DNA from: Ceratodon purpureus
Lineage: Eukaryota; Streptophyta; Bryopsida; Pseudoditrichales; Ditrichaceae
Assembly: GCA_014871385.1 (NCBI GenBank)
Contig: CM026426.1
Location: 55,609,375 to 55,673,374 of the forward strand
Length of the DNA: 64,000 nucleotides
Direction: 5' to 3'
Each line of letters begins with the position of its first letter. Within the stretch, counting starts at the first letter, position 1. Shown here one piece after another: positions 58,227 through 64,000 of the stretch. The position numbers and the translations under genes are program-made. Under the pieces are notes generated by a model that saw only the letters and a list, made by a program, of their open reading frames with translations, searched no databases and was not told where the DNA came from.

Positions 58227-58470
58227 TGTTACGAACTACTTTGTAACAGCTGAACTCAACAGATAGACGGTTACTGGGTTGACAGTTATCCATGGGAGTT
58301 AGTCATCTCATAGCTTAAATAGGCATGAAGGGGAATTGTCTCTTAGGTGATATTTTGTCAATACAAGTTCCTGAATGTGTGATCATGTAACAATCTTTGA
58401 TTCAGTATGAAACCTTTGATCATTGACCTGTACGGAGCATTCACCGAGCTTTGAGTCTTCAGTCTTGACA
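58227..58470 (+). repeat. 3' LTR of the gypsy element
   Basis: 244 bp, starting TGTTACGAACTACTTTG and ending CAGTCTTGACA, followed by the GAATT duplication. It differs from the 5' LTR at about 8 sites, seven of them transitions. Confidence 0.95.
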
Positions 58471-58646
58471 GAATTCGTCTTGTTGAATGTGGGCACTTTG
58501 CATCTCCATGGACTCTAGATTAGAGCTAGGTCAGCTTGAGCAATGTTCGTGTTCCCAATTGATGTTTTGTGTTTATTGTAATGGTGGCTTGATTTGTTTA
58601 TCTCCAGGGTGTAACGTTGTAGTTAGAGTTTCTTTTGTTTGGAGCG

Positions 58647-60868
58647 ATGGGGTGTAACGAAATGGAGAAGTCTTCAAAGATGGTGAAGGATAAGGAATAT
58701 TACGACATGCTTGGAGTCCTTGATGCTACATCAGAGGAAATTAAGAAGGCATACTATGTCAAGGTATGATTCCAAATCTCCTCTGCTCATTTTTCATTGG
58801 GATGTGTTCTTGCAAATGCTGTTCTAGCCGGGTGTTATTCTGGAACAACTTTTGCTACGAAGCTTGTGATTGAGCATATTACTGAGTTGCAAAATGGGTT
58901 GATGTTGGCATTTTTTGTTATGTATATCAATTAGATGAATATTTTATGCCTAAGTTTGAAGGTCCACCTTGTACTGTGCTGAAATTGGGACAACGTTGAG
59001 GCTAAAGTAGACATTTGCTGTGGTGTAGAGCAAGTGATGATTGACACATCTGTTGTTTTTGAAATGTTATTTGGAAGTGATACCTTTGAAGAGTATATTA
59101 GTAAGGTATAATCCTTGTTTCATCAAGTAGTCTCGGTTTGTAGGTTTGGCTCATAAAAATATTGCCGAGAATGATCATAATCGATGTATAGTAGAAACAT
59201 AACGGCAGATTTACAGAAGCTAAGTGAGGATTACTTGACAACTTATCTTACATAGCAGGATTCTGAATTTACGTGTGGGAAATATGGCCGTCCTTGTTGT
59301 GGCAGTTGACAATGGCGCCAATGACTAGCATGGACACTGGCGGTGAAGGTCTAAACATCGACATAGGGCAAAATCAGACCAAAATGAAGGTGACCACCTA
59401 TTCAAAGTTTGAAAGCTCCGCATGATAAGTACAAAGATGACAACAAAATGGATTGTTCGTTTCCTTGGCACGAGCATGGATTTTAAGTCTTTCGCAGGCG
59501 GTTCAAAATGAGTGGGAAGAAAACCTTGTCAGGCATCTGCTATAGCAAATTGAACCGTATATCAGGGGGGAAAAGGTTGAATTTGTGAATTGGGTCAGAA
59601 AAGAGAGGGAGAACTTGAAGGATATTCGTAAGTACTATAATTCTTATTTTTTTTCCCCTCCAGGTTGCTGATTTTCAGATTATGATTGATGACTCGTTGT
59701 AGTGCTTGTGCAAATTCATCGAATCTGGATGTGGTGTACGTGTTATTGTGTGTTTTAACGCCGAAGCCACGCGACGGCCAACCCTTGAGGATAGCTAAAT
59801 TATGGGAATGTATTGAAAGTCAAGGAGATTGCTGTTGTGGAAGGGTCACTGATTAGAATTGTTTTTTAATAACAGATTAGACACCTAGTAACCTTATCAA
59901 TTCATAATAATTGCCTGATTAAGTGTCTCATATTTAACGGTTAATGTACAATTTAAATACTTTAATGTTTCAATGAGGCATAGGGCAGAAAGCACCAGTT
60001 TATCTTTTGGCTCCGTTTTGCATAGCAAGGATAGCGGTGAATATATATGATAGCCTTGATATCAATGGTTATGAGTAGCCCCTGTCATCTTTTATCATTG
60101 TATTTTTTAATTGATTTACGTGATTCCAGCATGATCTACCTCTCATAGGTAGTGTCAATTTGGAACCTGATATTTACTTTCAGGTTGTTAGTCATCCAAC
60201 GGAAACTGTAAATGAACAGGTTGCGTCCTTGACAGATTGGAACTCCCCTATTGTGCTATGGTGGGGCGACTAGCTATAATATCTTGACATCTTGTGTTTG
60301 ATGTAGCTTTTGGAGAGCCAATGCTGCAAAAAACTGGGTACATTTATGAGAGGCAGGCTGCTAAAGAGCCTAGAAAGAAGATATATTTTCTGGGAGCATC
60401 GTTTTGTAACTGGGTGGCTGACACTTCATCAAATCTCAAGTCACCACTGCTTCACGTAATCCAAACTAAGATGGAGGATAATGTTTGTGTTCAAGATGAG
60501 TCTAGAGCGAGCATCTGAATTCAGTCGGGTAATGATTCGAAGTCCATGTTCGTACAAGTTTTTTGGAGATTCTTCATTAAGCCTCCTATAAGATGTGTTC
60601 TTCTGAAGAAATCTTCTTTGTTACGTTTCTGCAAATATATGGAGGATGACGCGGTTTGAGTGCAGGGGCAATCAAACCAATGCAGATGCAAGAAGACTTA
60701 AAAAAACAAATGGAGGCTGGCCAGATGGAGCAGGGGTTGGAAGCTTTTCTAGCGTCAGAGCAGGACCTAAGGATTGGGAATTTGTGGAAGCTCTATGTAG
60801 CTGATATTGAAAACACGCTTTCGCATGTTTGCCAAAAGGTAATTTCAATAATTAATTTTGTGCTATGA
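58647..60868 (+). pseudogene. Decayed DnaJ10-like chaperone gene (J domain plus DnaJ-X)
   Basis: Exon 58647-58763 starts MGCNEMEKSSKMVKDKEYYD and reads LGVLDATSEEIKKAYYVK, the first half of a J domain. The exon carrying the HPD motif and helix III is missing. Later exons follow the DnaJ-X order: about 59020-59105 (TSVVFEMLFGSDTFEEYISK), 59306-59390 (MAPMTSMDTGGEGLNIDIG), 59498-59627 (RGEKVEFVNWVRKERENLKD), 60294-60518 (FGEPMLQKTGYIYERQAAKE) and about 60656-60838 (LWKLYVADIENTLSHVCQK, GTAATT donor). At least one in-frame TAG occurs (HLL-stop-QIEPYI, near 59543). J-proteins stimulate Hsp70; DnaJ-X members are plant cytosolic or ER-associated. Without HPD this copy could not do so. The gypsy element inserted just upstream, and part of the gene is duplicated at 49955. 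Confidence 0.75.
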
Positions 60869-61341
60869 TGAATCACATTGACACACATGCAGATTTTGTG
60901 TAGTTTTTATTTTTAGCTGAAACAACTCTATTAGTTTCTAGTCACACCAATTCCTAAGCCAAATGGAAAACCGATATGGTCTACAGCTCTTTACATGAAG
61001 TTAATGTTTTGATATCTGCATTAGATGTTTCTTGCACTAGTGTTACTGGTGCTCACAGTGCACAAAATAAGGTAATAACTTGCGTTGATAGTTATTTTGT
61101 AGGTTGTCGCTTTTGCAGCTATCCCGTGATGGTAAAAGCCCACGGTTTTTGGACTCAGTAGCTCAATGCGCCCAAATATGAGTGGAAAACTGTGATGGGT
61201 AGACGTCAACTCATTAGTGATGATTGTTACATCCACGGGGTCCCATTGCTGAATGCTCGTATTTCAATGATGATACTCTAGGTCATAATTACAAGCTAAT
61301 TCTCTCAAATCTGGATCTTCCTTTCACAGATGTAACGCGAG

Positions 61342-62147
61342 ATGGCTGAGGGTCTAATCAACATCATGGGCATCATGAGGGATGAAGAAAGGTCGGCTGC
61401 CTGTCGGATGGGTGGCGGCTGACAGGCCCGTCGCCCATCATCTTCTCCAACTTCTGCACCTATAAATCCTCCCAAGCCCAAGGTAAGGCGCTCTCCCATT
61501 CACAATTCATCTCCTGCATCTTCTAGTCTTTTTAATTTACGCTCACAGTCTTCTTGCTCTTCTGTGCGTACCTCGCAAAAGCATTGTAGTTCACCATGTC
61601 TGATCTGCAGTGGACAGTACAGTTCAGTGAGGCAAAGAAGGGGCGAGTAGAGATGGTGGCGCAGCACGTGTTGATCGACCACGTGTTGGATTTCGCTTGC
61701 GATCCTGAGGATTTTTGGACCTGTGTAGATCGTATGCACATCGACAGGCAGAAACTACTGGAGTTGATTCCGCGCCTTGCGTGCCTTTCAAAGGCGTGGA
61801 ATCAGGCGATACAGAGCCGCGTCGAGTATGCTGCTCTCCGGGCTACATCATCCCTCAACAAGACTCGTTTCTAGAATTCGAATTGGCTCCATCGACGCCG
61901 CACCAACCTAGTGGAGGAGTTCGAGCGTGTCTTATACGTTTTTTCCAATTCCTGGAAGGTTGCGAAACCTCTGCCAATGAAGTTGAAGACTACGGCATTG
62001 GGCGACCTATCCAACTCCGACTTGTGTTTGTTGCTCCAGTTGCTTAAGAGCGGATGGATGGACGCATTGAAAGTGATCCCGGGTGATGGTCAGGAGTTGA
62101 TTGACACCGTGTGGGTTACCCCGGCACAATGTGCTAAAACTGTGTGA
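61342..62147 (+). pseudogene. F-box-like gene
   Basis: The first exon (61342-61482, MAEGLINIMGIMRDEERSAA, ending PKPK/GTAAGG) contains one TGA. The second frame starts at ATG 61596 and runs in a single phase to about 62147, broken by one TAG (61872-61874). It encodes SEAKKGRVEMVAQHVLIDHV, LIPRLACLSKAWNQAIQSRV and LVEEFERVLYVFSNSWKVA, then LQLLKSGWMDALKVIPGDG. VLIDHVLDF followed by LACLSKAWNQA resembles the F-box-like fragments at 10507 and 13427. The three may be one lineage-expanded family that travels with transposons. SCF adaptor function is a guess from this pattern. It has only two disabling stops and could be recently lost. Confidence 0.4.
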
Positions 62148-63753
62148 AGGTACCCCCTCTACAATTTCTATTCGTTTTCAGCTATTTGTTATCGTTCTAA
62201 GTCATCACTCGTATGAAGTAGTTGCTTAGTCCCCATTCCTCCTTTTTCGTAGGTGATCGCAACTGTGGTTTTTCTTTCGCATCACGTTTTTGACTAAATT
62301 TGTAACTTTATTCTGTTCTTAACAACAAAATCTTCTGTATGTTGCAAATGCATGTTGGACACGGCTGCTAGGACTGAACAGGCTAGAATGTAATTAGAGC
62401 GTAGTCATCTTGTGTGATTGTGAACAATTTTTGTTTTTTTTTCATAAACTCTCTTTTGTTGCTGATTGAACTTTAGCACACTGTTATTTTGAGTCTGTAG
62501 CAGCCTACAATTTTGTTTCTACGCAATAAGACTCGGGGTCCGTCAATCAATAACTTCATTTCTAAGAAGTCTTGTAAATTTTGTCGATTTGCGGAGAAAT
62601 TGATAAATCATTGTATTTCTGTTCTTTTGGTTGTCGACACTAAATCCCTTTTGTGAGTGTCCTATTCACTGGTCTTCTTAAAGTTCCTCTATCCTGATTG
62701 ATACTTATCAATTGGGTTAATTGTATAATACATCAGAATGGTTGTAGATATTCCGTGAAGGGGATGAAAATACTTTTCTATAAAGTGACCATGTCCTGCA
62801 TGTCATGTGGAACAGTTAACTAATGGAGCAACTGGTAGTATGTTATGCATGTGAATTTCATAGTCTAGAGAGATACATTCTTCAATCTCCATTGTATTGC
62901 TCATCGACGCGGATACTCCGCGCTGAAAATTGGTTATGATTTGTTTTGTGATTTTTGGGTGACTTAGGATGTACTCAGTAAGCGCTTGTTGTCTGGTGTT
63001 AGAAGGTGATAGAGTATGTTCTGTTTACTAATCATTTGCATTGAATGTGATAATTGAAGACGTTAAGCTTATGCAATTATGCAGCTGTAGAATTGGTGAT
63101 GACACTCGAATAGAGGGTAGTGTTGAATGTTCAAGACAGTGGAATCTAAAATGATGAGGAAATGAAGGAAAAGATTCAACAATTTGAAAGGAGGTCATTC
63201 AATCAAACCTTTATCATTTATTTATGTATTGGATGTTCCATATTTCACACATGTATCCATCTTGATAGTGTTGCAAAACATTGTTGTTGTAATCACAGGG
63301 ATTTTAGAAGTGTAATTTCATGTTCACGGACTGATAAAGTATTTGAAAATCTGAAGATGAAATATAACATTCAACTATGTTAACTGAAAAGCAGTAACTA
63401 ATTACATGGGTATCTAGAAGTGTCTCATATCCAATTACTTTTGTTTGTAATTTCTGACAGGATGGTTTGTAATCAAACTACATTACCCAGTTTGAGCTTA
63501 TGAAACCGCAACTCTGCTGATTCACGTACGCTTGTCTGATATTTGAGAACAAGGCATTTTCTGTCTGCGGTGGAGGTTGCCGAGAATTCACATCACATAT
63601 TCTGAATCCGGGTATGTAACTATGTTGTAGGACCCTGAATTTCATCACGATCACCATTATTATTCATGTCAAGTAAAGAACTACATCTACAGTCTACCAT
63701 AAGTTCGTTTTAATTTTTCACTTTTCCTATGCATGTAAAGGGATATACGCAAG
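62148..63753. other. Stretch without a supported gene
   Basis: AT-rich DNA. A 73-codon frame at 63162 is cysteine/histidine-rich by chance composition and has no splice context. No repeat or RNA gene was recognised. Confidence 0.4.
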
Positions 63754-63983
63754 ATGGGTAAGTGCAAGATGGATAAGCGCGCAAGTGCTGACGTAGGGGA
63801 GTCGTGCAAATCTACGAAGACTAACTGGGAGGTAGACAAAGGAATTGCATCCCGGACCAGGTCAAAAACATCAAAGACAAAATCTTCTGGAGAGAAGGAC
63901 CACCTACAGCTTGTTAAGTCGAAAGTGTACCAGAACTTTGAGGAGCTTCAGCATTCCCAAAAGGACGGCGAGAGCAGTCAAAG
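63754..63983 (+). CDS. First exon of a gene leaving the window, unknown
   Basis: ATG at 63754 opens 76 codons ending at an AAG/GTATGA donor at 63983. The product is basic, lysine/serine-rich and apparently disordered: GKCKMDKRASADVGESCKST, SRTRSKTSKTKSSGEKD, then VYQNFEELQHSQKDGESSQ. Several basic clusters could be nuclear localisation signals. No domain is visible, and the rest lies beyond the window. Confidence 0.45.
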
Positions 63984-64000
63984 GTATGAATTTCTATGTC

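Larger units (their letters stand above)
52698..58470 (+). mobile_element. Ty3/gypsy chromovirus-type LTR retrotransposon, complete but dead
   Basis: Two 244-bp LTRs (TGTTAC...TTGACA) flank gag-pol, with a 5-bp target duplication GAATT at 52693-52697 and 58471-58475. A polypurine tract (AAAGAGGGGG) precedes the 3' LTR. Domain order is gag with zinc knuckle, protease, reverse transcriptase, RNase H, integrase, chromodomain, as in chromoviruses. The LTRs differ at about 8 positions (about 3%), nearly all transitions, so the insertion is not recent. The reading frames carry several stops and at least three frameshifts. The integrase lead-in SPYGLI...PIP...PW and LPISKGYDSVMVVV recall the fungal-like chromoviruses known from mosses and lycophytes; that placement is an inference from memory. 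Confidence 0.95.

Noticed and set aside
63162-63383. Cysteine/histidine-containing 73-codon ORF
   Set aside because: It starts and ends inside AT-rich DNA with no neighbouring exons, and the Cys and His spacing fits no zinc-finger pattern.

Overview
The window looks like nuclear DNA of a land plant. Genes have GT-AG introns, promoters carry telo-box (AGGGTTTAGGG) motifs, and the mobile elements are plant-type CACTA (En/Spm) transposons with TNP2- and TNPA-like genes plus a Ty3/gypsy chromovirus. The gypsy integrase and chromodomain resemble the fungal-like chromovirus type reported from mosses and lycophytes, so I favour a bryophyte (or possibly a lycophyte). That is an inference. The one clearly intact conserved host gene is SF3B3, the 130-kDa subunit of the U2 snRNP factor SF3b, at 28902-33219 (four exons, 1213 residues).

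Layout. 1-2400: broken exons on both strands. 3576-9600: a segment flanked by inverted, GAGCGGAGAG-rich repeats. It holds an ORF ending at 4995, a minus-strand ORF (5614-5970), a 107-116 bp minisatellite and a decayed multi-exon gene (6527-8605) whose end looks like a beta-class DNA N4/N6 methyltransferase. 9780-20451: CACTA-like element A, with a TNPA-like gene on the minus strand and a TNP2 gene on the plus strand. Both are full of stop codons yet still in frame. Two F-box-like fragments and an intact cysteine-rich ORF lie inside it. 21788-23251: an intact two-exon gene for a 412-residue coiled-coil protein of unknown function. 23252-28600: AT-rich DNA with a few exon fragments and a MITE-like inverted repeat. 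28902-33219: SF3B3. 35546-35914: an unrecognised intact ORF. 36761-48749: CACTA-like element B with the same divergent layout but much better preserved; its TNP2 is complete except for one TGA. 49420-62147: a histidine-kinase exon, a duplicated DnaJ-X exon, a minus-strand unknown, a complete but dead 5.77-kb gypsy element (244-bp LTRs, 5-bp GAATT target duplication), a decayed DnaJ gene and an F-box-like gene. 63754 to the end: the first exon of a gene that leaves the window.

How it fits together. Most of the window is transposon sediment around one housekeeping gene. Each CACTA element pairs a catalytic TNP2 with a DNA-binding TNPA-like partner transcribed divergently from a shared central region. 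The most intriguing item is the methyltransferase-like gene inside the inverted-repeat-flanked segment, because a mobile element carrying its own DNA methyltransferase would be unusual in a plant. Exon limits given here come from reading splice consensus and frame by eye, so they are provisional.
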